Notes: generated by a model from the sequence alone, not told the origin. Positions 35,851 through 47,005 are shown, counted from the stretch's first letter. The stretch is 64,000 nt of DNA from Mycobacterium sp. 3519A (GCF_900240945.1 NZ_OESG01000014.1:430923-494922); one strand, 5' to 3'. Numbers and translations: made by a program.

Positions 35851-35855
35851 GTCGT

Positions 35856-36353
35856 CTAGCCCAGCGGCGCGACGAACTCCGAGGTGTAGAAGTCGCCGAT
35901 CACCCTTCCGGGTTTCGGCGGGCCGTCGACGGACACCCATGCGCCGGTTGCTCCGTCGGCGACCGGTCCGGCCAGCCTGGTGGTGCCGCTTCCGCTGGCG
36001 TCGGTGAACAGGTCGCCGACAACAACTCCAGGGTCGCCCGCGGTGCATGTGCGCTCCGAAGGCCTGGGCACCTGGATCAGCCGGACCGTGTACCGCGTGT
36101 TGGGTTGGGCGGTGGCAAGTCGAACGTCGGCGGTGACGCCGCCGGGGCCCACGCCGATCTCCGCGCCGCCGCTGCCGTAGCCGGTGGCCGACACCCAGTG
36201 CGTCTGGTCGTGGCTGCAGGTGCGGAACAGGCTGGAGAACGGCACGAAGGTGGGCCCACCTGAGGACGCCGCGGCGCCGGTGAAGCTTGCGGCGATGCCC
36301 GCCGTAGCGACGAGCAGCGCGACAGCGCCAGCGCGGAGTTTCGACGATTGCAT
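35856..36353 (-). CDS. Secreted hypothetical protein
   Basis: 165 residues. Signal peptide SKLRAGAVALLVATAGIAASFTGAAA, then a mature beta-rich domain with two Cys (FRTCSHDQ, SERTCTAGDP) and the ordered segment IGVGPGGVTADVRLATAQPNTRYTVRLIQVPRPSE. No family recognised; mycobacterial secreted proteins with this immunoglobulin-like pattern are common. Terminated convergently with hsp20. Confidence 0.78.
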   Translation of the reverse strand: MQSSKLRAGAVALLVATAGIAASFTGAAASSGGPTFVPFSSLFRTCSHDQTHWVSATGYGSGGAEIGVGPGGVTADVRLATAQPNTRYTVRLIQVPRPSERTCTAGDPGVVVGDLFTDASGSGTTRLAGPVADGATGAWVSVDGPPKPGRVIGDFYTSEFVAPLG

Positions 36354-36365
36354 TGCTCGACCCTA

Positions 36366-36890
36366 CTAGGCACCGAAGGCATCCCCCGGGTCAACTCCGA
36401 TGACCCGCAACAGGTTTGCCACCTTGCGGTCCAGGCCCACGCCCACCTCGGTGACGTCGGCGATGCCGAGGCTGCCGAACGCGGGACCGGGCTGGTCCAT
36501 CGAGAACACGGCGTTGCCGTCGGGGTCGCTGTACACGAGCACCCGCAGTGGTGCGTACAGCATCGCCCGCGGGTCGTGGCGGAACATGGTTTCCGCGATG
36601 GTGTGGTTGCCGAGCAGGTACTCCACGGCCTTGACGTCGTGGCCCGCCGCCCGCATCACTGCAGTGGCGTCCAGCTTGGCGTACACCATCAGGTCGTTGG
36701 GCGCGTTGCCTGCCGCCTGGGCGAGCACGTCGTCCCAGCTGCCGCCGGACCCGACGATCTGTGCAACGCGCGCCGAATCAGACGGCGGCGCCGCGGCTTC
36801 GAACGCGGCGAGGAATTCCTCGAAGCCGACACCGGTGGACACGTCCACCCGCGTCATCGTGTGGTCGTGCCTTGTGAATGGTCCGGTCAT
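36366..36890 (-). CDS. DUF302-domain protein
   Basis: 174 residues. The region from KAVEYLLGNHTIAETMFRHDPRAMLYAPLRVLVYSDPDGNAVFSMDQPGPAFGSLG is the DUF302 fold. It is divergent from an HxlR regulator with a perfect operator next to its start, so its expression is probably controlled by that regulator. DUF302 function is unknown; structural work hints at small-ligand binding. Confidence 0.85.
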   Translation of the reverse strand: MTGPFTRHDHTMTRVDVSTGVGFEEFLAAFEAAAPPSDSARVAQIVGSGGSWDDVLAQAAGNAPNDLMVYAKLDATAVMRAAGHDVKAVEYLLGNHTIAETMFRHDPRAMLYAPLRVLVYSDPDGNAVFSMDQPGPAFGSLGIADVTEVGVGLDRKVANLLRVIGVDPGDAFGA

Positions 36891-36908
36891 CGGCGATCCC
36901 TTTCCTAC

Positions 36909-36925
36909 GGTTCAATCATTGAACC
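36909..36925. promoter_or_regulatory. Perfect palindromic operator of HxlR regulator
   Basis: GGTTCAA-TCA-TTGAACC, a perfect 7-3-7 dyad in the 58-base divergent gap between the DUF302 and HxlR genes. HxlR-family dimers bind such dyads; the position supports auto- and cross-regulation. Confidence 0.75.
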
Positions 36926-36948
36926 GTCCGAATGCGATACTTCATTCC

Positions 36949-37467
36949 ATGCCGCTGCCCCGCGAGTACGCCGCCGAAAGCTGCCCGATCGCGCGGTCCC
37001 TCGAGATCGTCGGCGAGCGATGGACGTTGCTGATCGTGCGTGACGCCTTCTACGGTGTCCGACGGTTCAGCGACTTCGCCGAACACCTCGCAATTCCGAA
37101 GGCGGTCTTGGCGCAACGGCTCTCGCTACTCGTCGACGAGGGCGTGCTGGCGCGAGTCGGGGCCGCCAGCCGCCGCGACGAATACGTGCTGACTCCCAAG
37201 GGCAGGCGACTGTGGCCGACGCTGTGGTCCCTGATCGCCTGGGGCAACGAGAACTACTTGGAGCGCCCGGTCCGGCGCGCGTTCAAGCACGCCGGATGCG
37301 GCGGAACCATCCGCGCCGACGCGATCTGCTCCAGGTGTGGTCAGCAGCCCGGGCCTGCCGACCTCGTCGTCCATCCGCCGCGCAGGCCGCGGAAGCGCGC
37401 CGACGCCGTAAGCCGGGCGCTGAGCCGACCGCACCGGTTACTCGAACCGGTACGAAACGTCGACTGA
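36949..37467 (+). CDS. HxlR-family transcriptional regulator
   Basis: 172 residues. CPIARSLEIVGERWTLLIVRDAFYGVRRFSDFAEHLAIPKAVLAQRLSLLVDEGVL is the HxlR winged helix with its conserved N-terminal Cys. An unusual C-terminal extension has three further Cys (HAGCGGTIRADAICSRCGQQPG), which could hold a zinc ion or sense redox state. ATG 36949. Stop abuts that of the convergent gene. Confidence 0.92.
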   Translation: MPLPREYAAESCPIARSLEIVGERWTLLIVRDAFYGVRRFSDFAEHLAIPKAVLAQRLSLLVDEGVLARVGAASRRDEYVLTPKGRRLWPTLWSLIAWGNENYLERPVRRAFKHAGCGGTIRADAICSRCGQQPGPADLVVHPPRRPRKRADAVSRALSRPHRLLEPVRNVD

Positions 37468-37818
37468 TCAGATCTGGCCAGCGTTGGTCGCGGTGCTCGA
37501 CTCCGTGGAGTCGGTCGCGTCGCCGCCGGGGCCGTCGTCGGACGGCGCCGACGGGGCCGGACCCGTCAATGACGGGTTGTCCTGGCTGGTCTGCACGCTC
37601 GGCATGGGGTAAGTCGTGCTCGACGTCGAACTGGTGGTGTACGTCGACGCCGTCGCCGACGACGCAGGCAACTCGGCGGGCGCCGGTGGCCGCGACGAAT
37701 CATCGGCCGTGCGCAGCACCGCCCACACCAGGATCGCGATCAGCACGACTGCCGCCACCCCCGCGGCCACGATCACCGACTGCTGATTGTGCCAACTGCC
37801 GTCGTCGTCAGGACTCAC
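37468..37818 (-). CDS. Single-pass membrane protein with Ser/Thr-rich extracellular tail
   Basis: 116 residues: short cytoplasmic start, one helix SVIVAAGVAAVVLIAILVWAVL (14-35), then a low-complexity Ser/Thr/Pro tail (STYTTSSTSSTTYPMPSVQ) facing outside, a likely O-mannosylation target. No family recognised. Confidence 0.72.
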   Translation of the reverse strand: MSPDDDGSWHNQQSVIVAAGVAAVVLIAILVWAVLRTADDSSRPPAPAELPASSATASTYTTSSTSSTTYPMPSVQTSQDNPSLTGPAPSAPSDDGPGGDATDSTESSTATNAGQI

Positions 37819-37827
37819 GGCGGAATG

Positions 37828-38586
37828 CTAAGCCCAACGCGCCAACATCTCTTTGGAGTAGGCGGCGAGTGCGTACTGCCAGAACGGACCGAAGCTGATC
37901 CGCGCGACGCCGAGCGGTCCAAACGACGCGGGGTCGTCCTGATCCGGTAGCGCGACCGCGTTGATGGGCAGCGGCAACTCAGAAGCCAAGCGCCGCAACG
38001 TATCCGGATCAAGCCGACCGATCGGGTACAACGAGTCGGCGCCTGCGGCCGCGGCCTCCTTCAGGCGCGCGATGGCACGGTCGACCCGGTCGGCCTCGTC
38101 GCCGTCCTGACGAAGAAACAGATCGGTGCGCGCGTTGATCACCACATGTACCCCGGCAGCGTCGGCCGCCTGGCGCAACGCGCCGACGAGTTCGGCGTGC
38201 TCGGCCGACGACCGCAACCGCCCACCGTCGGAGTGCACGGTGTCCTCGATGTTGAGGCCGACCGCGCCTGCCTCCAGCAGACCCTCGATCAGGCGGGCTG
38301 GCGACTGCGCATAACCCGATTCGAGGTCGACCGACACCGGCACGTCGACGGCCGCGGTGATCTGGCCGACTCGAGTGACCACGTCGTCGAACGTCATGCC
38401 CTCCTGATCGGCCTTGCCGATCGAATCGGCCATCGGGTGGCTGCCGACGGTCAGCGCAACGAAGCCGGCGTCGGTCGCCATCCGCGCCGACCACGCGTCC
38501 CAGACCGTAGGGAGGACCACCGGATCGCCCGGCCGGTGCAGCCCCAGCAATGTCTCTGCACGCTCCGCGAGAACCTGGCTGGACAT
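37828..38586 (-). CDS. Isocitrate lyase/PEP mutase superfamily enzyme
   Basis: 252 residues. LPTVWDAWSARMATDAGFVALTVGSHPMADSIG at the start, SVDLESGYAQSPARLIEGLLEAGAVGLNIEDTVH (metal and substrate binding) and INARTDLFLR are family motifs. The family cleaves or forms C-C or C-P bonds in 2-methylisocitrate, oxaloacetate or phosphonopyruvate. Close in length and sequence to Rv1998c, whose function is unproven. The catalytic KKCGH of true isocitrate lyases is absent. GGAGG upstream supports the ATG. Confidence 0.88.
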   Translation of the reverse strand: MSSQVLAERAETLLGLHRPGDPVVLPTVWDAWSARMATDAGFVALTVGSHPMADSIGKADQEGMTFDDVVTRVGQITAAVDVPVSVDLESGYAQSPARLIEGLLEAGAVGLNIEDTVHSDGGRLRSSAEHAELVGALRQAADAAGVHVVINARTDLFLRQDGDEADRVDRAIARLKEAAAAGADSLYPIGRLDPDTLRRLASELPLPINAVALPDQDDPASFGPLGVARISFGPFWQYALAAYSKEMLARWA

Positions 38587-38697
38587 GGACCTACCTCCGC
38601 TTCTGCGACGTGATCTGTCTCACTCCAAACCCCCTGATGCAACTAACATCGGGTGTCGTACTGTGATTCGAGACACCCTTCAGCCCAAGGAGGTCAA

Positions 38698-38988
38698 ATG
38701 TCGAGCACTACCGAACTTACCGAGTTGCACGAGCTAATCGGAAGCCTGCGGCGGTGCGTCACTTCGCTGGCATCGAAGTATGGCGACAGCCCTGCCACCC
38801 GCCGGATTGTCAACGATGCCGAACGCATCCTCAACGACATCGACCGCCTCGACATCGACGCCGAAGAGCTCGAACTGACCAGGGGCGTGACCCGCCACCA
38901 ACCCGGCGCCGAGAAGATCACCATCCCCGACACCCCCTACGACACCGCCTTCTGGGGCGATGAAGACGACAGAGGAGTCGCCGGCTAG
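38698..38988 (+). CDS. Conserved small protein, Rv0250c-like, first gene of Sdh1 operon
   Basis: 96 residues. ATG 38698 is preceded by CAAGGAGGT, an excellent ribosome binding site. TELHELIGSLRRCVTSLASKYGDSPATRRIVNDAERILNDIDRLDIDAEELEL forms two likely helices, followed by KITIPDTPYDTAFWGDEDDRGVAG. Matches Rv0250c, which always precedes the succinate dehydrogenase genes; it may be an assembly factor or accessory subunit, but this is unproven. Confidence 0.85.
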   Translation: MSSTTELTELHELIGSLRRCVTSLASKYGDSPATRRIVNDAERILNDIDRLDIDAEELELTRGVTRHQPGAEKITIPDTPYDTAFWGDEDDRGVAG

Positions 38989-39033
38989 CGCCGCGGCCTT
39001 CTCAGCGGGACATAACCACACCGAAAGGGAAAA

Positions 39034-39852
39034 GTGAGCGCACCCACCGCCGACCGCAAAGCGACCGGCGTCTTTTCACCGAGCCGTGCCCAAATTCCGC
39101 AACGCACCCTTCGCACCGACCGGTGGTGGCAGTCGCCGCTGATCGTCGACCTGGGCTTCGCCGCGTTCGTCATCTATGCGACGGTGCGGGCGTTCCTGCA
39201 GAACAACTACTACGTGCCCGAATACCACTACCTGACGCCGTTCTACTCGCCCTGCGTCAGCACCGGTTGCACCCCTGAGGCCAGTCACTTCGGTCAGTTC
39301 CTGCCCGACGTGTGGTGGCTGCCCTACGCCGCGCTGTCGCTGCCGTTCCTGCTGTTGTTCCGGCTGACCTGCTACTACTACCGCGGCGCTTACTACCGCT
39401 CGGTGTGGCAGTCGCCGACCGCATGCGCGGTGGCCGAACCGCACGCGAAATACACTGGCGAGACACGCTTTCCGCTGATCATCCAGAACACCCACCGGTA
39501 CTTCTTCTACATCGCCATGATCATCTCGGTGATCAACACCTACGACGCGATCGTCGCCTTCCAATCGCCATCCGGCTTCGGATTCGGTTTGGGCAACCTC
39601 ATTCTCGTCGGCAACGTGGTGATGCTGTGGATCTACACGCTGTCGTGCCACTCCTGCCGTCACGTCGTCGGCGGCCGCCTCAAGCACTTCTCCAAGCACC
39701 CGGTCCGCTACTGGTTCTGGACACAGGTGAGCGCGTTGAACACCCGGCACAAGCTGTATGCGTGGGTCACGCTCGGCACGCTGATGGTGACCGACTTCTA
39801 CATCATGCTGGTGGCCAGCGGCACCATCTCTGACCTGAGATTCATTGGCTGA
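39034..39852 (+). CDS. sdhC: Succinate dehydrogenase 1 membrane anchor subunit SdhC-like
   Basis: 272 residues from a GTG. Five membrane helices; FRLTCYYYRGAYYRSVW, QNTHRYFFYIAMIISVINTYDAI and LSCHSCRHVVGG contain His residues that can bind haem and quinone. Matches Rv0249c. Anchors the flavoprotein and iron-sulfur subunits to the cytoplasmic membrane and passes electrons to menaquinone. Confidence 0.92.
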   Translation: MSAPTADRKATGVFSPSRAQIPQRTLRTDRWWQSPLIVDLGFAAFVIYATVRAFLQNNYYVPEYHYLTPFYSPCVSTGCTPEASHFGQFLPDVWWLPYAALSLPFLLLFRLTCYYYRGAYYRSVWQSPTACAVAEPHAKYTGETRFPLIIQNTHRYFFYIAMIISVINTYDAIVAFQSPSGFGFGLGNLILVGNVVMLWIYTLSCHSCRHVVGGRLKHFSKHPVRYWFWTQVSALNTRHKLYAWVTLGTLMVTDFYIMLVASGTISDLRFIG

Positions 39853-39886
39853 CAAGGTTTTCCGAAAGCAATAGTGAGGTTCATTA

Positions 39887-41800
39887 ATGGCGGAAGTTGA
39901 GCGGCACTCCTATGACGTCGTCGTCATCGGTGCCGGCGGCGCGGGTTTGCGTGCGGTCATCGAGGCACGCGAACGCGGTTTGAAGGTCGCGGTGGTCTGT
40001 AAGTCGTTGTTCGGCAAGGCGCACACCGTGATGGCCGAAGGCGGCTGCGCGGCCGCGATGGGCAATGCCAATCCGAAGGACAACTGGCAGGTCCACTTCA
40101 AGGACACCATGCGCGGCGGCAAGTTCCTGAACAACTGGCGGATGGCCGAGTTGCACGCCAAGGAGGCACCCGACCGCGTCTGGGAGCTGGAGACCTACGG
40201 CGCCCTGTTCGACCGCACGAAGGACGGCCGGATCAGCCAGCGCAACTTCGGCGGCCACACCTACCCCCGGTTGGCGCACGTCGGCGACCGCACCGGCCTT
40301 GAGATCATCCGCACCCTGCAGCAGAAGATCGTCTCGCTGCAGCAGGAGGACAAGGCCGAATTCGGCGACTACGAAGCCCGCATCAAGGTGTTCCACGAGT
40401 GCACCATCACCGACCTGATCAAGGATGGTGACCGCATCGCGGGGGCCTTCGGCTACTGGCGGGAAAGCGGCCGCTTCATCCTGTTCGAGACGCCCGCGGT
40501 GGTGATGGCCACCGGCGGAATCGGCAAGTCCTACAAGGTCACATCGAACTCGTGGGAGTACACCGGCGACGGGCACGCACTGGCGCTGCGGGCGGGCGCG
40601 ACGCTGATCAACATGGAGTTCGTCCAGTTCCACCCGACCGGGATGGTGTGGCCGCCCAGCGTGAAGGGCATCCTCGTCACCGAGGGTGTGCGCGGCGACG
40701 GCGGGGTGCTGAAGAACTCCGAGGGCACCCGGTTCATGTTCGATTACATCCCGCCGGTGTTCAAAGGCCAGTACGCGGAGAGCATCGAAGAGGCCGACCA
40801 GTGGCTCAAGGACAACGACTCCGCGCGGCGCACCCCCGATCTGCTGCCCCGCGACGAGGTGGCCCGCGCCATCAACTCCGAGGTGAAGGCCGGGCGTAAC
40901 TCACCGCACGGCGGCGTGTTCCTCGACATCGCGTCGCGGCTGCCCGCCGAGGAGATCAAGCGCAGGCTGCCGTCGATGTATCACCAGTTCATGGAGCTGG
41001 CCGAGGTCGACATCACCAAGGAGCCGATGGAAGTCGGTCCGACCTGTCACTACGTGATGGGCGGCATCGAGGTCGACCCGGACACCGGCGCGGCGAAGAC
41101 GCCAGGTCTGTTCGCCGCAGGTGAGTGCTCCGGCGGTATGCACGGTTCCAACCGGCTGGGCGGCAACTCGCTGTCGGACCTGTTGGTGTTCGGCCGCCGC
41201 GCGGGGCTGGGTGCCTCCGACTACGTCAGGGCGCTGCCCGAGCGGCCGAAGGTGTCCGAGGACGCACTGGCGGATGCCGCCAAGCTGGCGCTGGCGCCGT
41301 TCGACGGGCCGACCAACGGCGACCGCGCGGAGAACCCGTACACGCTGCAACTCGACCTGCAGGACACGATGAACACCCTGGTCGGCATCATCCGCAAGGC
41401 CGACGAGGTGACCGAGGCGCTGGAGAAGTTGACCGAGTTGCGGGAGCGCTACAAGAAGGTCCAGGTCGAAGGGCACCGGCAGTTCAACCCGGGCTGGCAT
41501 CTGGCCATCGACCTGCGCAACATGCTGCTGGTCAGCGAATGCATCGCCAAGGCCGCGCTGGAGCGCACCGAAAGCCGCGGCGGGCACACCCGCGACGACT
41601 ATCCGTCGATGGACGCGTCGTGGCGCAAGACGCTGCTGGTCTGCCGCGCGGAGGGCGACCAGGTGGTGCCCGATGTCACCATCACCCGCGAGGACCAGGT
41701 GCCCATGCGGGACGATCTGCTCGAACTCGTCGACATCGAGGAACTCGAGAAGTACTTCACTGCTGAAGAGCTCGTCAACCACCCGGCAAGGAGAAGCTGA
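39887..41800 (+). CDS. sdhA: Succinate dehydrogenase 1 flavoprotein subunit
   Basis: 637 residues. FAD-binding YDVVVIGAGGAGLRAVIEARERGLK; flavinylation site at His in GKAHTVMAEGGCAAAMGN; active-site block QFHPTGMVWPPSVKGILVTEGVRGDGG; GGIEVDPDTGAAKTPGLFAAGECSGGMHGSNRLGGNSL. Oxidises succinate to fumarate. The stop is immediately followed by the sdhB ATG. Confidence 0.97.
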   Translation: MAEVERHSYDVVVIGAGGAGLRAVIEARERGLKVAVVCKSLFGKAHTVMAEGGCAAAMGNANPKDNWQVHFKDTMRGGKFLNNWRMAELHAKEAPDRVWELETYGALFDRTKDGRISQRNFGGHTYPRLAHVGDRTGLEIIRTLQQKIVSLQQEDKAEFGDYEARIKVFHECTITDLIKDGDRIAGAFGYWRESGRFILFETPAVVMATGGIGKSYKVTSNSWEYTGDGHALALRAGATLINMEFVQFHPTGMVWPPSVKGILVTEGVRGDGGVLKNSEGTRFMFDYIPPVFKGQYAESIEEADQWLKDNDSARRTPDLLPRDEVARAINSEVKAGRNSPHGGVFLDIASRLPAEEIKRRLPSMYHQFMELAEVDITKEPMEVGPTCHYVMGGIEVDPDTGAAKTPGLFAAGECSGGMHGSNRLGGNSLSDLLVFGRRAGLGASDYVRALPERPKVSEDALADAAKLALAPFDGPTNGDRAENPYTLQLDLQDTMNTLVGIIRKADEVTEALEKLTELRERYKKVQVEGHRQFNPGWHLAIDLRNMLLVSECIAKAALERTESRGGHTRDDYPSMDASWRKTLLVCRAEGDQVVPDVTITREDQVPMRDDLLELVDIEELEKYFTAEELVNHPARRS

Positions 41801-42550
41801 ATGGCCTATCAAGCGAAGCTGCGGGTGTGGCGGGGCGACGAGGACGGCGGCGCACTGCAGGATTTCGCCGTCGACGTCAACGAGGGCGAGGTGGTGCTCG
41901 ACATCATCCACCGCCTGCAGCAGACCCAGGCCGGTGACCTCGCGGTGCGGTGGAACTGCAAGGCGGGTAAGTGCGGTTCGTGTTCAGCCGAGATCAACGG
42001 CCGACCGAAGCTGATGTGCATGACCCGGATGTCGACGTTCGACCCGACCGAGACCATCACGATCACCCCGCTGCGGACGTTCCCCGTCATCCGCGACCTC
42101 GTCACCGATGTGTCGTTCAACTACGAAAAGGCCAGGGAGATCCCGTCGTTCACGCCGCCGAAGGATCTGCAGCCCGGCGAGTACCGGATGATGCAGGAGG
42201 ACGTGAACCGGTCTCAGGAGTTCCGCAAGTGCATCGAGTGCTTCCTGTGCCAGAACACCTGCCACGTGATCCGCGACCACGAGGAGAACAAGAAGGCGTT
42301 CGCCGGGCCGCGGTACCTGATGCGGCAGACCGAACTGGACATGCATCCGCTGGACACGCATGACCGCCGTGCCGTGCAGGCACAGGAGGAGCACGGCCTC
42401 GGCTACTGCAACATCACCAAGTGCTGCACCGAGGTGTGCCCGGAACACATCAAGATCACCGACAACGCGCTGATCCCACTCAAGGAGCGTGCTGCCGACC
42501 GCAAGTACGACCCCGTGGTGTGGCTGGGAAGCAAACTGTTCCGCCGATGA
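41801..42550 (+). CDS. sdhB: Succinate dehydrogenase 1 iron-sulfur subunit
   Basis: 249 residues. Clusters: [2Fe-2S] in WNCKAGKCGSCSAEINGRPKLMC, [4Fe-4S] in CIECFLCQNTC, [3Fe-4S] in CCTEVCPEHI. Transfers electrons from FAD to the membrane anchor. Starts directly at the sdhA stop (TGAATG), same operon. Matches Rv0247c. Confidence 0.96.
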   Translation: MAYQAKLRVWRGDEDGGALQDFAVDVNEGEVVLDIIHRLQQTQAGDLAVRWNCKAGKCGSCSAEINGRPKLMCMTRMSTFDPTETITITPLRTFPVIRDLVTDVSFNYEKAREIPSFTPPKDLQPGEYRMMQEDVNRSQEFRKCIECFLCQNTCHVIRDHEENKKAFAGPRYLMRQTELDMHPLDTHDRRAVQAQEEHGLGYCNITKCCTEVCPEHIKITDNALIPLKERAADRKYDPVVWLGSKLFRR

Positions 42551-42611
42551 GCGCTGAGCGCGGGTAACCTGCATACAGCGGCCAATCAACGCGAGGACGA
42601 GAGGCAGCAGT

Positions 42612-42761
42612 ATGACCCACAGCATCAACGACATTCGTACGGCGATCCGTGAGCTCAGCGCGCGGGCGGAGTTGGCGCGCAAAGAGGGCAGGCCAGCGGA
42701 CGCCGAGGAACTCGAGCGGCGTATTCAGGGCTATCGCGAGGAGCTTGCCGCCCGCCCGTGA
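42612..42761 (+). CDS. 49-residue charged helical protein after sdhB
   Basis: ATG 42612 to TGA 42761. The protein starts MTHSINDIRTAIRELSARAE and continues as a charged amphipathic helix or helical hairpin, ending GYREELAARP. GAGGACGAGAGG lies upstream as a ribosome binding site, and coding bias is strong. It follows sdhB by 61 bases and abuts the stop of the convergent flavin reductase. Role unknown; it may be an accessory Sdh peptide. Confidence 0.65.
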   Translation: MTHSINDIRTAIRELSARAELARKEGRPADAEELERRIQGYREELAARP

Positions 42762-43998
<1,237 letters not shown>

Positions 43999-44029
43999 CG
44001 GTATCTCCTGGAAACGCGCACCCGCCGGA

Positions 44030-45778
44030 TTAGCCGTCCAGCCGGGCGAATTGGTCCTGCCGGTACTGCTCGACGCACACGGCACGTCGGATCTTGCCGC
44101 TCGTCGTCGTGGGAATCGACCCGGGTGCGACGAAAACCAGGTCCCCGACACTCAAGCCGTGCAGATTCGATATTGCGGAGGTGACGTCGCTCCTGACACC
44201 GCTGAGCCAACGCATCGCTTCCTCGTCGGAGTCGCCGCGCTTCTTCAGTTCGATGACGGTGACCAACTCCTCAGTGCTGTTCACCTGCACCGAGATTGCC
44301 GCGACCCGGCCACCGGTGATCTGCTGAACCGTCGCTTCGATGTCCTCCGGATAGTGGTTGCGGCCGCGGATGATCAGCAGGTCCTTGATTCTGCCGACGA
44401 TGAAAAGCTCGCCGCCGGAGATGAAGCCGAGATCACCGGTTCGCAGCCACGGGCCGTCCGGTGTTCCCGGGGACGGATCGACGAGCGTCGCCCCGAACAA
44501 CCCTTGCCCCTCCGGCGGTTTGCGCCAATAGCCTTCTGCCACATTGGCGCCGTGCACCCAGATCTCGCCGACCCGATCGTCGGGACTTTCCCGGCAGCTC
44601 TCGGAATCGACGATCCGCAGCGTCGGCGATTGCGGCACTTTGTATTTCACCAGTTCGGTGCCTGCACCCGCCGCACACCGTTTGACGCGGCCCTCCGACA
44701 ACTCGTCGGGATCGAAGCGGGCCACTTCCGATGCCTCGCTCCAAGTGCCGCTTGCGACGAACACCGTCGCCTCCGCAAGCCCATACGACGGGCGCACCAT
44801 GTTGTCACGAAAGTTGAAGTGCGCGAAGCGGTCAACGAAACGCTGCAAGGTGGCGGGCTGAACCCGTTCGGCACCGCTGATGATGCCGAGCACCCCGCCG
44901 AGGTCGAGTCCGGCCAGGTCGTCGTCGGTGGTTTTGCGGGCGGCCAGGTCGAATGCGAAGTTGGGCGCCGCGGACCACACCCGGGAGTTTTCGGCCAGCG
45001 CACGGACCCACCTCGCCGGGCGCTCCAAAAAGGCTACCGGAGAAGTCAGTTCGCCGCGGAAGCCACCCAGAATCGGCGCGCACACCCCCAGCACCAAGCC
45101 CATGTCGTGGTAGAACGGCAGCCAGGACACGATCGTGTCGATCGACTGACCCTTGAGATGCGACTCGACGAAGTAGCTGCGCATCAACTGTTCGAAGTTG
45201 GCCGCCAGGTTGCGGTGCGAGATCATCACGCCGGTCGGCGTTCGCGTCGAACCCGAGCTGTACTGCAGGTAGGCGGTGTTGGGCAGATCGGTTGTCCGCG
45301 AGAGGGGTTCGCCGACTGCATCCAGGTTCAGCGCATCGATCTCGACGACCTTCGGCACCGCCTCGAGGGCCGCCTTGTCGACGTAGTCGGCGACGTCCGC
45401 GGCGGCTGCCGACGTGGTCAGCACCACGGCGGGTGACGTGTCGACGAGGACCGCGCTCACCCGCTCGTGACTCGCACCGCGGTGCGGCAGCGGCAGCGGC
45501 ACCGCGATCAGCCCGGCCTCCATGGCGCCCAGAAACGCCGCGATGTAGTCCAGGCCCTGCGGAGCCAGGATCACCGCGCGGTCCGCCGCCGACCCGTGCC
45601 TGCTCAGCTCGCGCGCCACATTCGTTGTGCGACGCGACAATTGCGACCAGGTCAGGTTCTCGGAGACGCCCGCGAAGTCGTCGGTGTAATCGGTGAAGGT
45701 GAATGCGACGTCGTCCGGACGCATGCTGGCGCGTCCGTGCAACATCGAGAGAATGGTCGACTGAGTCGAAGGCGTCAC
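44030..45778 (-). CDS. fadD23: Long-chain fatty acid-AMP ligase (FAAL, FadD23-like)
   Basis: 582 residues from a GTG. AMP-binding P-loop [33 protein letters not shown] (FAAL-specific), and [50 protein letters not shown]. Such enzymes activate fatty acids as acyl-adenylates and load them on PKSs. Located beside the PE-PPE hydrolase and MmpL genes as in the M. smegmatis TPP locus, where FadD23 primes the PKS. Confidence 0.92.
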   Translation of the reverse strand: MTPSTQSTILSMLHGRASMRPDDVAFTFTDYTDDFAGVSENLTWSQLSRRTTNVARELSRHGSAADRAVILAPQGLDYIAAFLGAMEAGLIAVPLPLPHRGASHERVSAVLVDTSPAVVLTTSAAAADVADYVDKAALEAVPKVVEIDALNLDAVGEPLSRTTDLPNTAYLQYSSGSTRTPTGVMISHRNLAANFEQLMRSYFVESHLKGQSIDTIVSWLPFYHDMGLVLGVCAPILGGFRGELTSPVAFLERPARWVRALAENSRVWSAAPNFAFDLAARKTTDDDLAGLDLGGVLGIISGAERVQPATLQRFVDRFAHFNFRDNMVRPSYGLAEATVFVASGTWSEASEVARFDPDELSEGRVKRCAAGAGTELVKYKVPQSPTLRIVDSESCRESPDDRVGEIWVHGANVAEGYWRKPPEGQGLFGATLVDPSPGTPDGPWLRTGDLGFISGGELFIVGRIKDLLIIRGRNHYPEDIEATVQQITGGRVAAISVQVNSTEELVTVIELKKRGDSDEEAMRWLSGVRSDVTSAISNLHGLSVGDLVFVAPGSIPTTTSGKIRRAVCVEQYRQDQFARLDG

Positions 45779-45821
45779 ATCACGTCCGTAGTAACTCGTA
45801 TTCGTCGGCGCAAGGTTGTGG

Positions 45822-46961
45822 TCAGCCGCCGCGGTGGTTCATCACGTACTGGAAGCCGGACAGCAGCTGCGACACCGGGTCGGAGCCGCCGCCGAAGGCG
45901 GCCTGGGTGGCCGGCGCCGTGACCGCCGCCGGGTCGTACCCGTGCACCGGATCCACCGTGATCGGAGCGGTCAGTGGATCGTCGTTGCGGGAATAGCCCG
46001 CGTCCACCATCGGCTTCAGCACGCCGTCGAGCCGGTCCAGGGTGCCCTCGTCCACTCCGAGGTATTTGAAGGGCAGCACCAGCGGAAGGTGCTGCTCGGG
46101 AATCAGGTACGTCGTCGTCTTCGCGCCCTTGGAGTTGACGGTCGTCCTGATGTTCTGCGGCGGCACGTTCTTGGGATTGGTGAACGCCACCGCGGTGTGC
46201 CCGGTCGCAAGGCCGACCACCGCGTTCAACAGCGACATCCAGTTGTCCGGCCTGTCCGGCCAGTCCGCGATGCTGTCGTAGGCGGACACGAATTGATAAG
46301 TGTCGTACTGGCTTTCCACCGGAGCGGGCATGCGGAAGTCGAGTGAGGGCACGACGCTGCCGACGGGGAACATCTGCCGCAGGAAGCTCGCACCGAACGC
46401 GTGCGTGGCCAACGGGTCGCCGTACGTGGCGAAGCTCAGCGTGTTCGGCGGCGGCGCGGTCGGATCGTTCGCCAGTTTGGCCTGAACGGCGTCGAGCACC
46501 ATCGCGCCTTCGGACAACCCGATCGCGGTGCCGGGGCCACCGTCGCGGATCGCGGTTTCCAGGTTGCCCTCGCCCTCGTCGACCGATTCGCCGATGCTGG
46601 GGCCGTCGAGACCGAGGCCGGGGAACCCGTCGTCCAGCCTGCCGATGCCGGGGAACAACCGTTCCAGGGTGTGGCCCTGGACCTGACCGGCGGGATAGTT
46701 GACGATCTGCCGGTTCAGTCCGGGGAACCAGTCGGCGCCGGTGCGCTTGATGTACTCGTCGTAGGGAATGCCAAGCACGTGCGCGCCGCCAAGGGCGTAC
46801 CCCCTGCCCGGCGTTCCGATCGGCGGCGGCCCGGCGCTTGGTGCGCCGTGGTCCGGTGTCCAGCCGGCTTGCGAGTCGTCGGCTGCGGCGATCCCGGAGC
46901 CGAAAGACCCTGCGGCGCCGACGGATACCAGCGCAGTGGCCACTGCGAGTAGTTTCCGCAT
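45822..46961 (-). CDS. Secreted PE-PPE-domain hydrolase/acyltransferase (TPP locus PE, Chp2-like)
   Basis: 379 residues from ATG 46961; a TAATG-coupled ATG at 47006 would add 15 residues. Signal peptide [18 protein letters not shown]...AAADD, then a serine alpha/beta hydrolase domain with nucleophile elbow GLSEGA (about residue 150) and [19 protein letters not shown]. Related to Rv1184c (Chp2). In M. smegmatis the equivalent PE protein completes TPP outside the membrane by transferring acyl groups onto diacyltrehalose. Closely spaced after mmpL. Confidence 0.88.
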   Translation of the reverse strand: MRKLLAVATALVSVGAAGSFGSGIAAADDSQAGWTPDHGAPSAGPPPIGTPGRGYALGGAHVLGIPYDEYIKRTGADWFPGLNRQIVNYPAGQVQGHTLERLFPGIGRLDDGFPGLGLDGPSIGESVDEGEGNLETAIRDGGPGTAIGLSEGAMVLDAVQAKLANDPTAPPPNTLSFATYGDPLATHAFGASFLRQMFPVGSVVPSLDFRMPAPVESQYDTYQFVSAYDSIADWPDRPDNWMSLLNAVVGLATGHTAVAFTNPKNVPPQNIRTTVNSKGAKTTTYLIPEQHLPLVLPFKYLGVDEGTLDRLDGVLKPMVDAGYSRNDDPLTAPITVDPVHGYDPAAVTAPATQAAFGGGSDPVSQLLSGFQYVMNHRGG

Positions 46962-47005
46962 TCCTGTTTTCACCTCGCTGACTGCCCCTGCGTACTGCGG
47001 CGACA

